Shown: positions 1 to 9,353 of the stretch, piece after piece | How positions within the stretch are numbered: position 1 is the stretch's first letter | Layout of the letters: each line of letters opens with the position of its first letter | Assembly: GCF_042650645.1 (NCBI RefSeq) | Contig: NZ_JBHSBI010000016.1 | Span: 62,001 to 126,000 of the forward strand | From: Nonomuraea purpurea | GTDB lineage: Bacteria; Actinomycetota; Actinomycetes; Streptosporangiales; Streptosporangiaceae | Length of the DNA stretch: 64,000 nucleotides | Direction of reading: 5' to 3' | Translations under genes and position numbers: made by a program | The notes under the pieces: generated by a model | Seen by the model: the letters and a program-made list of their open reading frames with translations, nothing else | What the model was told of the DNA's origin: nothing | Databases searched by the model: none

Positions 1-3000
1 CCGGTGCGGCGGGACACGCGGCTGGGGCTGCGCGCCCTCGACGTGACGCTCGGCGAGCTGGCCGTGCGGCACCTGCGGGCGGGCGACCGGCCCATGGCGC
101 TGGCCGGGGCGCTGACGACGCTGTCCGGCCGGCTGGCGGCCGTGGGCCGGGTGGGCGAGGCCGTCGTCGCCGCGACCGAAGCCGTCGAGATCTTCGCCGC
201 CGCTCCCCCGTACGAGGAGGCGGTGGGACGGGCCGAGGCCCTGTACGACCTGGGCGCCTGCCTCCTGCTGGCCGGTGAGGCGTCCCGCGCGCTCAAACCC
301 GCCCAGGAGGCGGCGGCCAGGTTCCGCATTTTGGCCGAGGAGGACGCCCGGTACGCGGAGCGGGCCGCGCGAGCCCACCACAACCTGGCGTGCGCGCTGA
401 TGGAGGCCGGGCGGACGCACGAGGCCGTCACCGCGTTCGAGACGGCCGGCGGCGACCCGGCCTTCGCGGCAAACCTGGCAGACGTCCTGTCCATGGCCCC
501 GCAACCGGCACCCTTCGAGAACCCGGACACCAAGAGACCGTCACCACCGTTCGGGGAGCCAGGCGTCGTGGGACCGTCGGCGCCGTTCGGGGAGCCGGGT
601 GGTGGGGTGTTGCCCAAGCCGCTGGCGCCGTTCGAGGAGGCGGATGACGCGGCGCTGCCCGAGCTGGGCGCCTGTCTGGCGGGGGCGGCGACCAGGGCCG
701 TCAGGTTCGCGGCGCCGACGGACCGCGACCTGGCCCACCGGCTGCGGCTGCTCGCCTCGTGGTTGCACGAGCACGGCAGGGTGGCCGACGCCCTGGCCCC
801 CGCCGCCGAGGCCGTCGTGCGCCTGCGTGCCCTCGCGCCGGAGGAGCCGGAGCTACGGTTCATGCTGGCCGAGGCCACGGCCTTACTCTCCCGTCTGCAC
901 GCCGACCTGGACGACCTCGACGCGGCCGTCCGCTCGGCCGCCGAGTCCGTCCGCGACCTACGCGCCCTGGTCACCCTCGAACCCGCCGAGCACCGCCCCC
1001 GCCTGGCCGGCCGGCTCCTCGACCTCGGCGAGCTGCTGCTCGTGGACGACCGCCCCGAGCAGGCGCTCGACCCGCTCCAAGAGGCCATGAGCGCGGCGTC
1101 CGAGCCGCACACGCAGGCCAGGGCCCGGCATCTGCTGGGCCTGTGCCTGGACGAGCTCGGCCGCGCGGCCGACGCCCACGCCCACCTGGAGGTCGCAGCC
1201 GAACTGTACGAAGGCGCCGGGTACACGCGCCACCTGGCCGAGGTGCGAGCCAGGCTTGACAGGTCGCCGAGCCAGGAGCGGCGCGAGGAACCACGCTGGA
1301 TGCCGACCGCCCTCGACGGCGAGGAGCCCGCCACCAGGACCGAGTCGGACGAACCAAGCCCCTCGCCGGGACCCGAGCCGGCCGGGCCGCGTGTGCTGGA
1401 GGAGGGCCAGGCCGCCGGTCTTGCGCCGCACGCCCAGTTGCTGGAGCTGCGTCCGCTGCCGGGGACCGATGCGCTCAGAACCCTCATCGACGGACTGTCT
1501 ACCTACTTGGCCGACATGTCGGGCGACGCCGAGCCGGCCGTGCTGCTGCCACCGCTCACCGCGTTCACCGAGGCGCTCGAACGGCAGGTGCCGCTGAGCG
1601 CCGACCTTGATTTACACGACCGGTACGCCCGCTGCCTGACCCGCTTCGGCACCGCCGCCACGCGGGCGGGCGACACCAAGAGCGCGGTCCTGGGCGCCAA
1701 GCTGGCCGTGCACGTCTACCGAGGTCTGGCCGCGTTCTCCGGCACCTACCGGGGCCGGCTCGGCCTGGCGCTGGCCGCCCTGGCCAAGCTGGACCGCGCC
1801 GACCTGACCGCCCTGGAGCAGGCCGTCGACCTGCTCGGCGACGAGAGCAGGGAGCTGGCCTCGGCGCTCGGCGCGTACGCGGTCGAACTGCTCGAACGCG
1901 GACGCGCCGTGGAGGCGCTGGCGCACTGCGAGCGGGCCGCCGACCTGTGCGACGAGCTGGACGACCCGGCCGTCGCCGCCACCACCTATGCCCGGCTCGG
2001 CTCCAGCCTGGCCCTGCTGGACCGCCCGCAGGCGGCGCTGGAGGCGGTCACCTGGTCGCTGGCCGAGCTGGAGCGGGCCAAGGAGCGCGGGCAGGAGCTG
2101 CCGGCCGTGCGGGCGCAGGCGATCCAGGTCGAGGGCCAGGTGCTGCGCACGCTCGGCAGGAAGCAGGAGGCGCTGGCACAGCTCACGGAGGCCCTGCGGA
2201 TCCACACGCGGCTGCGGAACCCGGAGGCCGCGGCCGAGGTCGCCGCGGTGCTCGCCGACGACCTCCTGGCCGGTGGACGGCCGGAGGAGGCCGCCGAGTA
2301 CGCCGTGATCGCCACAACGGGCCACCCTGAGGGCACGGTCAAGCACGCGCTGGCGGTGCAGCGGCTGGCCAGGTGCCACATGATGCTCGGCGCGCCGGCC
2401 AAGGCGCACACGCTGGTGGAGGAGCTGATCCCGCTGGCCAGGCGGTGGCCGGACGACCTGACGTACCGGGCGATCCTGGCCGACTCGCTGGCGCAGAGCT
2501 CCGAGCTGCTGCCCCTGCTGCGGCTCGACGGCGGCACGGAGGCCGAGGCGAGGGCCAGAGAGGCCATCGCGATCTACGACGAGCTGCTGACCTCGGGCAT
2601 GAACGCCCAGGCCCTGCACACCAGCCGCGCGGGGGCCTGCCTGACGCTGGCCTCCGCGCTGCGGATGCGGGGCCTGGCGGCCGACGCCGTGAAGCCGCTG
2701 CGTGAGGCGGTCGCGGCGCTGGAGCGGTACGCGCCGGGGAGCCCGCCGCTGTCCGGGCTGCTGGCCAGGGCGATGCTCATGCTGGGCGACGCACTCATGG
2801 AGGCGGGCAGGGCGCTGGAGGCGAGCCTCGTCTTCCACCGTGGCACGCAGGTCACCCGCGACGCGCTGACCAGGGCCGTGGCGCATGCCCGGCTCGGCTT
2901 CTGCCAGCGGGAGCTCGGCAGGGACGACGCCGCGGAGGCCGCGCTGCGGGTCTCGGCCGATCTGCTGCGCGACCTGGTGACCGACGACCGGGACGAGGGC

Positions 3001-3093
3001 CTGGCCGACCTGCTCCGCGACGTGCTGCGGGCCCTCGCCGAGCCGCCTCAGGCGTCGCCGAGGGACTCGACCGTCCGCCGCGCCCAGCGGTAG
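1..3093 (+). CDS. TPR-repeat protein, 5' end outside window
   Basis: The reading frame is open from the left edge to a TAG at 3091-3093, so the N-terminus is missing; at least 1030 residues are present. The protein is almost entirely Ala/Leu/Glu-rich helical hairpins with TPR-like spacing, for example repeated segments with a G-R-x-x-E-A-L/A signature. Such superhelical arrays usually act as protein-interaction scaffolds. I see no catalytic domain in the visible part, although one could lie upstream. Around residues 160-212 the array is broken by a Pro-rich linker with a repeated P-F-G-E-P-G motif, caused by a direct repeat in the DNA (CCGTTCGGGGAGCC at 547-560 and 583-596). The 3' end overlaps the converging fadD gene by 46 bases. 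The specific function is unknown. Confidence 0.75.
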   Translation, partial: PVRRDTRLGLRALDVTLGELAVRHLRAGDRPMALAGALTTLSGRLAAVGRVGEAVVAATEAVEIFAAAPPYEEAVGRAEALYDLGACLLLAGEASRALKPAQEAAARFRILAEEDARYAERAARAHHNLACALMEAGRTHEAVTAFETAGGDPAFAANLADVLSMAPQPAPFENPDTKRPSPPFGEPGVVGPSAPFGEPGGGVLPKPLAPFEEADDAALPELGACLAGAATRAVRFAAPTDRDLAHRLRLLASWLHEHGRVADALAPAAEAVVRLRALAPEEPELRFMLAEATALLSRLHADLDDLDAAVRSAAESVRDLRALVTLEPAEHRPRLAGRLLDLGELLLVDDRPEQALDPLQEAMSAASEPHTQARARHLLGLCLDELGRAADAHAHLEVAAELYEGAGYTRHLAEVRARLDRSPSQERREEPRWMPTALDGEEPATRTESDEPSPSPGPEPAGPRVLEEGQAAGLAPHAQLLELRPLPGTDALRTLIDGLSTYLADMSGDAEPAVLLPPLTAFTEALERQVPLSADLDLHDRYARCLTRFGTAATRAGDTKSAVLGAKLAVHVYRGLAAFSGTYRGRLGLALAALAKLDRADLTALEQAVDLLGDESRELASALGAYAVELLERGRAVEALAHCERAADLCDELDDPAVAATTYARLGSSLALLDRPQAALEAVTWSLAELERAKERGQELPAVRAQAIQVEGQVLRTLGRKQEALAQLTEALRIHTRLRNPEAAAEVAAVLADDLLAGGRPEEAAEYAVIATTGHPEGTVKHALAVQRLARCHMMLGAPAKAHTLVEELIPLARRWPDDLTYRAILADSLAQSSELLPLLRLDGGTEAEARAREAIAIYDELLTSGMNAQALHTSRAGACLTLASALRMRGLAADAVKPLREAVAALERYAPGSPPLSGLLARAMLMLGDALMEAGRALEASLVFHRGTQVTRDALTRAVAHARLGFCQRELGRDDAAEAALRVSADLLRDLVTDDRDEGLADLLRDVLRALAEPPQASPRDSTVRRAQR

Positions 3094-4637
3094 TCGGCCT
3101 TGCCCGCGGGCGAACGCACCATTTCCTCCACGAACGCGTACGACCGTGGCACCTTGTACCCCGACAGCAGTTTCCTGCAGTGCGCGTCCAGCTCGGCGGC
3201 CGTCAGCTCGACCCCCTGGCGCGGCTCGACCACGGCCGCGACCCGGTTGCCCCACCGCTCGTCCGGCACTCCGGTCACCACCGCGTCGAACACCGAGGGA
3301 TGCCCCTTGAGCACCGCTTCGACCTCCTCGGGGAAGACCTTCTCACCACCGGTGTTGATGCACTGCGACCCCCGGCCGAAGACGTTCACGGTCCCGTCGG
3401 GGTCGACGCTCGCGAGGTCGCCGGTCAGCAGCCACCGGGTGCCTTCGTCGTCGGTGACGAACGTGCGGGCCGTCTTGTCCGGGTCGTTGTAGTAGCCGAA
3501 CGCCACCCGTCCCGCCCTGGCCAGGGTCCCGAGCTGCCCGGAGCCCGGCTCGACGGGCCGGTTGCGCTCGTCGAGCACGGCCAGCCTGACCACGGAGTTC
3601 GGCTTGTACCGCAGACCCGCCTCGGGCGACGACCCGGCCACGCCAGAGGCGGTGTAGCCGGACTCGGTGGAGCCGAAGTTGTCGAGGATCATCACGTTCG
3701 GCAGCAGCTCCTGGACGCGGTCGCGGACCGCGCCGGACAGGATCGCGCCGGTCGAGCTGATCACCACCAGCGAGGAGACGTCGTAGGAGCCGCGTTCCAA
3801 CGCCTCGGCCAGGGGCCTGGCCATGGCGTCGCCGGTGATGTTCATGGTGAACACGCGCTCGCGGCCCACCGCCCGCCACACCTCGTCGGCGTCGAACTTG
3901 CGGACGTACACGATGGTCGAGCCCATCGCCCAGGCGATGAACGTGGCCATCTGCGCGGCGCCGTGCATCAGCGGCGGTGCCGCCATCATCACCATCGGGC
4001 CGGCCTTGACCGCCTCGTCGACGACCTCCTGCGGGGTGGCGCGCGGCTCGCCGTACGGGTTGCCGCCGCCGAAGGCCATGAACAGGTCCTCGACGTGCCA
4101 CATCGCGCCCTTGGGCATGCCGGTGGTGCCGCCGGTGTAGATGATGTACACGTCCTGCCCCGAGCGCGGCGCGAAGCCCCGTTCCGGCTTGCCCCGCTCC
4201 AGAGCCGTCTCGTACGGCACCGCCGAGCCGATCGCCGACGGCCCGCCGACCGAGACCAGGTGCTCAAGCAGCGGGGTCTGGTGCGCGACCGCGGCCACCC
4301 TGGCATCGAACTCCACGTCGTAGACCAGCACCCTGATGTCGGAGTCGCGGTACAGGTAGAGCAGCTCGGCCTCGACGTAGCGGTAGTTGACGTTGATCGG
4401 CACGGCTCTGATCTTGAGCGCGGCGAGCAGCCCGGCGACGTACTCGATGCCGTTGTAGAGCTGCAGCCCGACGTGCTGGCCCGGCTGGACGCCGAGGCCG
4501 AGAAGGTAGTGGGCGAGCCGGTTCGCCTCGGCGTCCAGCTCGGCGTAGCTGCGCCGGTGCTCGCCGCAGACGACGGCCGTGCGCTCCCCGATCGTGTCCG
4601 CGAGCCCCTCGAACAGGTCGGCGTGGTTGAACTCCAT
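3048..4637 (-). CDS. Acyl-CoA synthetase, FadD19-like
   Basis: An AMP-forming acyl-CoA ligase of 529 residues. It should activate a carboxylate (probably a long-chain or sterol side-chain acid) with ATP and CoA. The AMP-binding P-loop YTGGTTGMPKG is at about 167-177, the adenylate-contacting GSTESG lies in mid-protein, and the hinge motif GRGSQCINTGGEKVFPEEVE is followed by the catalytic Lys at about 513 (SPAGK). The C-terminal GKADYRWA is typical of the FadD19 sterol-CoA ligase group as I recall that family; this is not verified by alignment. The ATG at 4637 was chosen because it overlaps the upstream Ltp stop (TGATG) and restores the normal family N-terminus; the longer open frame upstream has no homologous sequence. 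It is the last gene of a five-gene operon. Confidence 0.9.
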   Translation of the reverse strand: MEFNHADLFEGLADTIGERTAVVCGEHRRSYAELDAEANRLAHYLLGLGVQPGQHVGLQLYNGIEYVAGLLAALKIRAVPINVNYRYVEAELLYLYRDSDIRVLVYDVEFDARVAAVAHQTPLLEHLVSVGGPSAIGSAVPYETALERGKPERGFAPRSGQDVYIIYTGGTTGMPKGAMWHVEDLFMAFGGGNPYGEPRATPQEVVDEAVKAGPMVMMAAPPLMHGAAQMATFIAWAMGSTIVYVRKFDADEVWRAVGRERVFTMNITGDAMARPLAEALERGSYDVSSLVVISSTGAILSGAVRDRVQELLPNVMILDNFGSTESGYTASGVAGSSPEAGLRYKPNSVVRLAVLDERNRPVEPGSGQLGTLARAGRVAFGYYNDPDKTARTFVTDDEGTRWLLTGDLASVDPDGTVNVFGRGSQCINTGGEKVFPEEVEAVLKGHPSVFDAVVTGVPDERWGNRVAAVVEPRQGVELTAAELDAHCRKLLSGYKVPRSYAFVEEMVRSPAGKADYRWARRTVESLGDA

Positions 4638-5785
4638 CAGGGTCTCTCCCGTCCGACGATCCACATCGCGAAGAACTGGGCTCCCCCGCCGTAGGCGTGG
4701 CCGAGCGCCGTGCGAGCGCCGTCCACCTGGTGTTCGCCGGCCATGCCGCGCACCTGCAGCGCGGCCTCGGCGAATCTGATCAAACCCGAGGCCCCGATCG
4801 GGTTGCTCGACAACACCCCGCCCGAGGCGTTCCAGGGGATGTCGCCGTCGAGCGTGGTGGCCCCCGACTCGGTGAGCTTCCATCCCTCGCCGTCCGCGGC
4901 GAACCCCAGGTTCTCCAGCCACATCGGCTCATACCAGGAGAACGGCACGTACGTCTCGGCCACGTCGATCTGCCGCCGGGGGTCGGCGATGCCGGCCTGG
5001 CGGTAGACGTCGGCGGCGCAGTCCTTGCCCGCCTGCGGGCTGACCGTGTCGCGCCCGGCGCGGAAGATCGGCTCGGAGCGCATGGCCGCGCCGTGGACCC
5101 AGGCCGGGGTGCCGGTGACCGCCGACTCCGAGGCCAGGACCATCGCGCAGGCGCCGTCGCTGGACGGGCAGGTCTCCAGGTAGCGGATCGGCTCCCACAA
5201 CATCGGCGTGGACTCGACCATCTTCCTGTCGATGCCGGGGATCTTGAGGTGGGCGTAGGGGTTCCGCACCGCGTTCAGCCGGTCCTTGACCGCCACCAGC
5301 GAGCCGATGTGGCCGGGCGCGCCGGACCTGCGCATGTACTCGCGGATGTGCGGCGCGAAGTAGCCGCCCGCGCCCACCACCAGCGACGCGCTGAACGGCA
5401 GGTGCGTGGACAGCGCCCACGTGGCGTTCGACTCCGACTGCTTCTCGAAGGCCACGACCAGCACCCGGTCGTGCACGCCGCCCTGGACGAGACTGGCGCC
5501 GACCAGCGCCGTCGAGCCGCCGACGCTGCCGGCCGTGTGCACCCGCATCATCGGCTTGCCCGCCGCGCCGAGCGCGTCCGCCAGGTACGACTCGGGCATC
5601 ATCACGCCCTCGAACAGGTCGGGCGCCTTGCCGATGACCACGGCGTCGATGTCCTTGAACGACAGCCCGGCGTCCTCCAGAGCCCGCAGGGCGGCCTCGC
5701 GCACCAGCCCGGCGATCGAGACGTCCCTGCGGCTGCTCCTGTAGTGCGTCTGCCCGACGCCGATCACCGCGCAAGGGTTGCCCAT
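4637..5785 (-). CDS. Ltp-type thiolase-fold protein (probable acyl-CoA retro-aldolase)
   Basis: A 382-residue thiolase-superfamily protein of the lipid-transfer-protein (Ltp) type. The N-terminal thiolase core reads AVIGVGQTHY and LxxxAxxxALxDAG. The position of the nucleophilic Cys of true thiolases is replaced by TAGS at 84-87, so ordinary thiolysis is unlikely. Tyrosines in ETYVPFSWY (about 279) and GHAYGGG (about 365) sit where Ltp2-like steroid aldolases are thought to use catalytic tyrosines (inference). Known Ltp2 enzymes cleave side-chain beta-hydroxyacyl-CoA esters by retro-aldol reaction and need a DUF35 partner, and one is encoded two genes upstream. One base separates its start from the upstream Ltp gene, and its stop overlaps the fadD start. 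Gene order resembles Rv3521-Rv3523 of M. tuberculosis. Confidence 0.85.
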   Translation of the reverse strand: MGNPCAVIGVGQTHYRSSRRDVSIAGLVREAALRALEDAGLSFKDIDAVVIGKAPDLFEGVMMPESYLADALGAAGKPMMRVHTAGSVGGSTALVGASLVQGGVHDRVLVVAFEKQSESNATWALSTHLPFSASLVVGAGGYFAPHIREYMRRSGAPGHIGSLVAVKDRLNAVRNPYAHLKIPGIDRKMVESTPMLWEPIRYLETCPSSDGACAMVLASESAVTGTPAWVHGAAMRSEPIFRAGRDTVSPQAGKDCAADVYRQAGIADPRRQIDVAETYVPFSWYEPMWLENLGFAADGEGWKLTESGATTLDGDIPWNASGGVLSSNPIGASGLIRFAEAALQVRGMAGEHQVDGARTALGHAYGGGAQFFAMWIVGRERP

Positions 5786-5786
5786 T

Positions 5787-6812
5787 TCACGCCTCCAGGA
5801 CCGTGACGAGGTTGTGCTGCAGGCAGGGTCCGCCGGCGGCGTGGGCGACGGCGCGGCCCGCGCGGCGGTCGATGATGCGCTGCGCGGCCTCGCCGATGCG
5901 GATGAGGCCCGTGGCCATGACGGGGTTGGCGGCCAGCGGACCGCCCGAGGGGTTGATCACGGTGTCCGCGGGCAGCTCAAGCGCCTCCCGCAGGATGATC
6001 TCCTCGTGCGGGAACTGGGCGTGCAGCTCGGCCACCTCGACGGGACCCTTGCCGACCCCCGCGGCGCGTCCGGCATCGGCCGCGGAGGCCGACCGGGCCA
6101 AATCCCGCATACCCAGGTAGTGCGGCTCTATGCGGTGCGCGATGCCCTTGATGTAGGCGGGATCGGGGCACAGCTGCCTGGCCAGGTCGCCGGCCGCGAG
6201 CACGATCGCGGCGGCGCCGTCGGTGATGGGCGGCACGTCCCTGGCCTGCAGCGGCAGGACCGCGACCGGGTCGTCGGTGGTTTCCGGCTCGGGCAGGTCG
6301 AGCGCGTACGGGTTGCCGCGCCCGTCCGCCCGGCTCCGCCGGACGATCTCGTCGAGTTCCTTCCTGTCCGCGCCGACCGCACTGGCCTGGAGCGCGGCGT
6401 AGGAGTGCAGGTCGAGGCCGAGCGGGGCCAGATAGTACGGGTCGAGCTGGAGCGTCATGATCGTGCGCAGGTCGCCGAGCGACGACTTGCCGAAGCCGTA
6501 GACCAGGGCGCTGTCGACGTCGCCGTGCTGGAGGCGCACCCAGGCTTCGTACAGGGCCCAGGCGGCGTCCATCTCCACGTGGCTCTCGGAGATGGGCGGC
6601 CAGGCGGCCAGCGCGTCGAGGGCCGAGACGAACGAGAACGGGGCGCCCGCGAGGTAGTCGCAGCTCCCCGAGCAGGTGAAGCCGAACCGGTCGAGCCCGG
6701 TGCGCTCCTTGACCGCGTCGATCACGGGCAGGATGAGCTCGGGCTCGGTCAGGCCGGTGTCGTGGTCGGTGTGGTGGGTCTGGGCGAAGGCGACGATGGC
6801 GACATCTCTCAT
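5787..6812 (-). CDS. Ltp-type thiolase-fold protein, second paralogue
   Basis: A 341-residue thiolase-fold protein, paralogous to but divergent from the downstream Ltp. Where thiolases have the nucleophilic Cys after a conserved hydrophobic strand, this protein has MDAA (81-84), so it too lacks the classical nucleophile. A Cys-rich TCSGSC occurs at about 46-51 and a C-terminal HAAGGPCLQHN motif (Cys about 330) matches the CxG region of this subgroup. Paired Ltp3/Ltp4-type proteins are linked to degradation of C24-branched sterol side chains in rhodococci (established for that genus; transfer to this gene is inference). Its ATG overlaps the stop of the OB-fold gene by 4 bases, implying coupled translation and probably a shared complex. 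Confidence 0.82.
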   Translation of the reverse strand: MRDVAIVAFAQTHHTDHDTGLTEPELILPVIDAVKERTGLDRFGFTCSGSCDYLAGAPFSFVSALDALAAWPPISESHVEMDAAWALYEAWVRLQHGDVDSALVYGFGKSSLGDLRTIMTLQLDPYYLAPLGLDLHSYAALQASAVGADRKELDEIVRRSRADGRGNPYALDLPEPETTDDPVAVLPLQARDVPPITDGAAAIVLAAGDLARQLCPDPAYIKGIAHRIEPHYLGMRDLARSASAADAGRAAGVGKGPVEVAELHAQFPHEEIILREALELPADTVINPSGGPLAANPVMATGLIRIGEAAQRIIDRRAGRAVAHAAGGPCLQHNLVTVLEA

Positions 6813-7714
6813 GACAACTCCGCATCGGGCTCGCCGGTGGGGGCGAACCAGCGGATGTTCGCCATGGACGCCGTGCGCTCGCTCTCAGGGACCCAGACCG
6901 CCTTCACCCGCATGCCCTGGCGCACCTGGTGGGCGGGTATGTCCCCGACGAGGGCGATCATGGGGATGTCGGCGTTGTCGAGCAGGATGTACGCCGACAC
7001 GAACGGCACCTCGGGGGCGCGCGGGTCGGGCAGGTTGTTGATGGCGAACGTGGTGATCGTGCCGGTGTCGGGCAGTTCGAGCGGCTCGGCGATGGTCCTA
7101 CCGCATTGGGGGCAGGCCAGGCGGTAGGGCACGTACACCTTGTCGCAGGTTTCGCAGCGTCCGCCGAGGAGGACGCCGCGTTCAACACCTCGCAGGAAGA
7201 CGCGCAGGGCTCCGCCGGCCTGGAGGCGGTATTCGGAGCGCACCGGGGACACGATCTGCGTGACCTCAGGCACGAAATACGAAATATCGGTTATGTGGCC
7301 GGTGGGGCGCTCTGCCCACATCGGCCACACCCTGGCGCCCGCCTTGAACAGCTTGACGTTGCCGACGTCCACCGCATGCACGAGAGCGGTGTCGGCGCCG
7401 TCCAGCCTGATCAGCGCCCAGGCGAAGGGACGGTCGAGCGGGTGACCTTCGAGCGGCTCGTGCACGTAGGACCAAGCGGTCACCGTGCCGACCGGACCGA
7501 CCTCGACGTACTCGCCGGTGACCGGCTCACCGGTCGCGGGGTCGTACTCAAGAGGCGGCACGAGCACGCTGCCCTCCTTCGTCCGGACCCCGACGATGCG
7601 GCGAGCGCGTAACTCGCTCAGGAACCGGCCGACCACCGGACCCGTCGTACGCGTGTAACCGCCGGGGAACTCCAGGACGTGCTGGGCCGCCAGGGGGTCA
7701 GATGGCACGGTCAT
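6809..7714 (-). CDS. Tandem OB-fold (DUF35) zinc-ribbon protein
   Basis: A 301-residue protein with two DUF35-type units. The N-terminal unit (about 25-160) has lost its zinc ligands, reading RRIVGVRTKEGSVLVPP where a Cys-x-x-Cys ribbon is expected. The C-terminal unit has an intact ribbon with Cys187, Cys190, Cys201 and Cys204, followed by an OB-fold strand pattern ending in GMRVKAVW. DUF35 proteins act as partners that complete the active site or substrate channel of Ltp/thiolase-fold proteins. One two-unit protein next to two Ltp genes suggests one OB-fold per Ltp (inference). It overlaps the upstream fadD by 17 bases and the downstream Ltp by 4. Length and neighbours resemble Rv3521. Confidence 0.85.
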   Translation of the reverse strand: MTVPSDPLAAQHVLEFPGGYTRTTGPVVGRFLSELRARRIVGVRTKEGSVLVPPLEYDPATGEPVTGEYVEVGPVGTVTAWSYVHEPLEGHPLDRPFAWALIRLDGADTALVHAVDVGNVKLFKAGARVWPMWAERPTGHITDISYFVPEVTQIVSPVRSEYRLQAGGALRVFLRGVERGVLLGGRCETCDKVYVPYRLACPQCGRTIAEPLELPDTGTITTFAINNLPDPRAPEVPFVSAYILLDNADIPMIALVGDIPAHQVRQGMRVKAVWVPESERTASMANIRWFAPTGEPDAELS

Positions 7715-9245
7715 GTCCCTCCCAGTACGGGGCGCGAAGTTTGCGTTTGAGCAGCTTGCCGTTGGGCTCTCGGGGCATTTCCGCGATGAAGTCGATGCTC
7801 TTGGGCCACTTCATCCTGGCCAGGCGGCCCTCCAGCGACGCCAGCAGCTCCGCGGCCAGCTCTGGGCCGGGCTCGGCGCCCGGCGCGGGCTCGACCACGG
7901 CCTTGATCTGCTCGCCCCACTCCTCGTCGGGGATGCCGAACACGGCCACGTCCGCCACCTTCGGGTGGATCATGAGTTCGTTCTCGATCTCGGCCGGGTA
8001 GATGTTCGCCCCACCGGAGATGATCATGTCGACCTTGCGGTCACACAGGTAGAGGAAGCCCTCCTCGTCCAGGTAACCGATGTCTCCTACGGTGAAGTAG
8101 TCCTTGAGGCGGTTCGCGGCGGTCTTGGCGGGGTCGCCCTTGTACTCGAACTGGACGCCCATCATCTTCATGTAGATCGTGCCTGGAGTGCCGGTCGGGA
8201 CGGGTTCGCCCTGATCATCCGCGATGAGCAGCTCGCTGATCGGCCAGGCCGTGCCGACCGTGCCCGGGTGCGCCTTCCAGCCCTCGGGCGTGGCCAGGGT
8301 GCCGCCGCCCTCGGTGGCCGCGTAGTACTCGTACACGCAGTCGCCCCACCACTCCAGCATCGCCCACTTCACCGGGACCGGGCAGGGCGCGGCGGCGTGG
8401 ATCATCCACCTGAGCGAGGACAGATCGTAGGCGCGGCGGGTCTGCTCCGGGAGCGCGAGCAGGCGCTTGAAGTGCGTCGGGACCAGGTGCGAGTTCGTGA
8501 CGCCGTGGCGCTCGCACAGCCGCAACATCTCCTCGGCGTCCCACTTGTCCATGTAGACGAGCGTGTGACCCAGGTGCAGGGCGGTCCCGCCGAACTGGGT
8601 GACGGCCGTGTGGTAGTTCGGGCTGGTGACCAGGTGGGCGTTCGGGCGGCCCGGCGTGATGCCGAACAGTCCGAGCAGGAACGTCATCAGCTCGGCGGAG
8701 TCGTCCGGGTCCAGGCCGTTCAGCGGGCGTTTGACGCCTTTGGGCTTGCCGGTCGTGCCGGAGGTGTAGTGCATGGTGGCGCCGGCGGTGCGGTCGGCGG
8801 GGGCGCCGTCCGGCTGACCGTCGACGAGCTCGCCCACCGGACGGAACCCGTCGATCCCCTCCCCCAGCAGGAACCTGCGGTCCGGCTCGATCGCCTCCGC
8901 GCCCCGCCTCCCCTCCTCGGCGTAGCGGGGGTGCACGAAGAACGCCTTGGCCTCGCTGTCGGAGACGATGTAGGCGATCTCGGGCCCGGCCAGGTGCCAG
9001 TTGATCGGGGTGAAGTACCAGCCGGCCTGGAGCGCCGCCAGGTAGAGCACCAGGCTGTCGGCGCCGTTCGGGGCCAGGCCGCAGATGCCGTCGCCAGGCC
9101 GCAACCCGAGCGCTCGCAGGCCGTGGACGAGGCGGTTCGAGCGGGCCAGCAGGTCACCCGCGCGGTGCTCCGTGCCGTCGGGATCGACGGCCGCGATCCA
9201 CTCGGGATCCGCCTGCGCGAGCCTCCAGAAACCGAGCGTGCCCAT
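7698..9245 (-). CDS. Acyl-CoA synthetase (AMP-forming)
   Basis: A 515-residue fatty-acid or steroid acyl-CoA ligase, first gene of the five-gene lipid operon. The P-loop HYTSGTTGKPKG is at about 159-170, YYAATEGG contacts adenylate, and the hinge motif DMIISGGANIYPAEIE is followed by catalytic Lys at about 497 (EPNGK). The ATG at 9245 was chosen over an upstream in-frame ATG because GAGGAG lies 7 bases before it and the protein then starts in the usual way (MGTLGFWRLA). Divergent transcription from the enoyl-CoA hydratase and a palindrome in the shared promoter suggest joint control. The substrate cannot be read from sequence. Confidence 0.9.
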   Translation of the reverse strand: MGTLGFWRLAQADPEWIAAVDPDGTEHRAGDLLARSNRLVHGLRALGLRPGDGICGLAPNGADSLVLYLAALQAGWYFTPINWHLAGPEIAYIVSDSEAKAFFVHPRYAEEGRRGAEAIEPDRRFLLGEGIDGFRPVGELVDGQPDGAPADRTAGATMHYTSGTTGKPKGVKRPLNGLDPDDSAELMTFLLGLFGITPGRPNAHLVTSPNYHTAVTQFGGTALHLGHTLVYMDKWDAEEMLRLCERHGVTNSHLVPTHFKRLLALPEQTRRAYDLSSLRWMIHAAAPCPVPVKWAMLEWWGDCVYEYYAATEGGGTLATPEGWKAHPGTVGTAWPISELLIADDQGEPVPTGTPGTIYMKMMGVQFEYKGDPAKTAANRLKDYFTVGDIGYLDEEGFLYLCDRKVDMIISGGANIYPAEIENELMIHPKVADVAVFGIPDEEWGEQIKAVVEPAPGAEPGPELAAELLASLEGRLARMKWPKSIDFIAEMPREPNGKLLKRKLRAPYWEGHDRAI

Positions 9246-9261
9246 TGCCGCTCCTCGGGTC

Positions 9262-9287
9262 AGAAAACAGGAACCTGTTCTCGTTCT
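9262..9287. promoter_or_regulatory. KstR-like operator in divergent fadD/echA promoter
   Basis: Two overlapping palindromes lie between the divergent genes: AACAGG-AA-CCTGTT at 9266-9279 and GAACCTGTTC at 9271-9280. An outer AGAA/TTCT pair sits at 9262-9265 and 9284-9287. The core AACNNGTT of the KstR consensus TNNAACNNGTTNNA is present, but the flanking T and A are not. It is a likely TetR-family binding site controlling both transcription units. Confidence 0.5.
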
Positions 9288-9353
9288 GTGCTGGGAGCGT
9301 ATCCTTGGGGCCAATCCTGAGCAAGCGCTTGATTAGACACTGCGGAGGCGTAC

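Noticed and set aside
1612..3255. Long minus-strand frame under the TPR gene
   Set aside because: Gln/Arg/Gly-rich mirror of TPR codons, no start context and no recognisable domain.
3180..4694. Open frame of about 500 codons on the plus strand
   Set aside because: Antisense to the FadD19-like gene, composition His/Arg/Gly/Val-rich and no motif.
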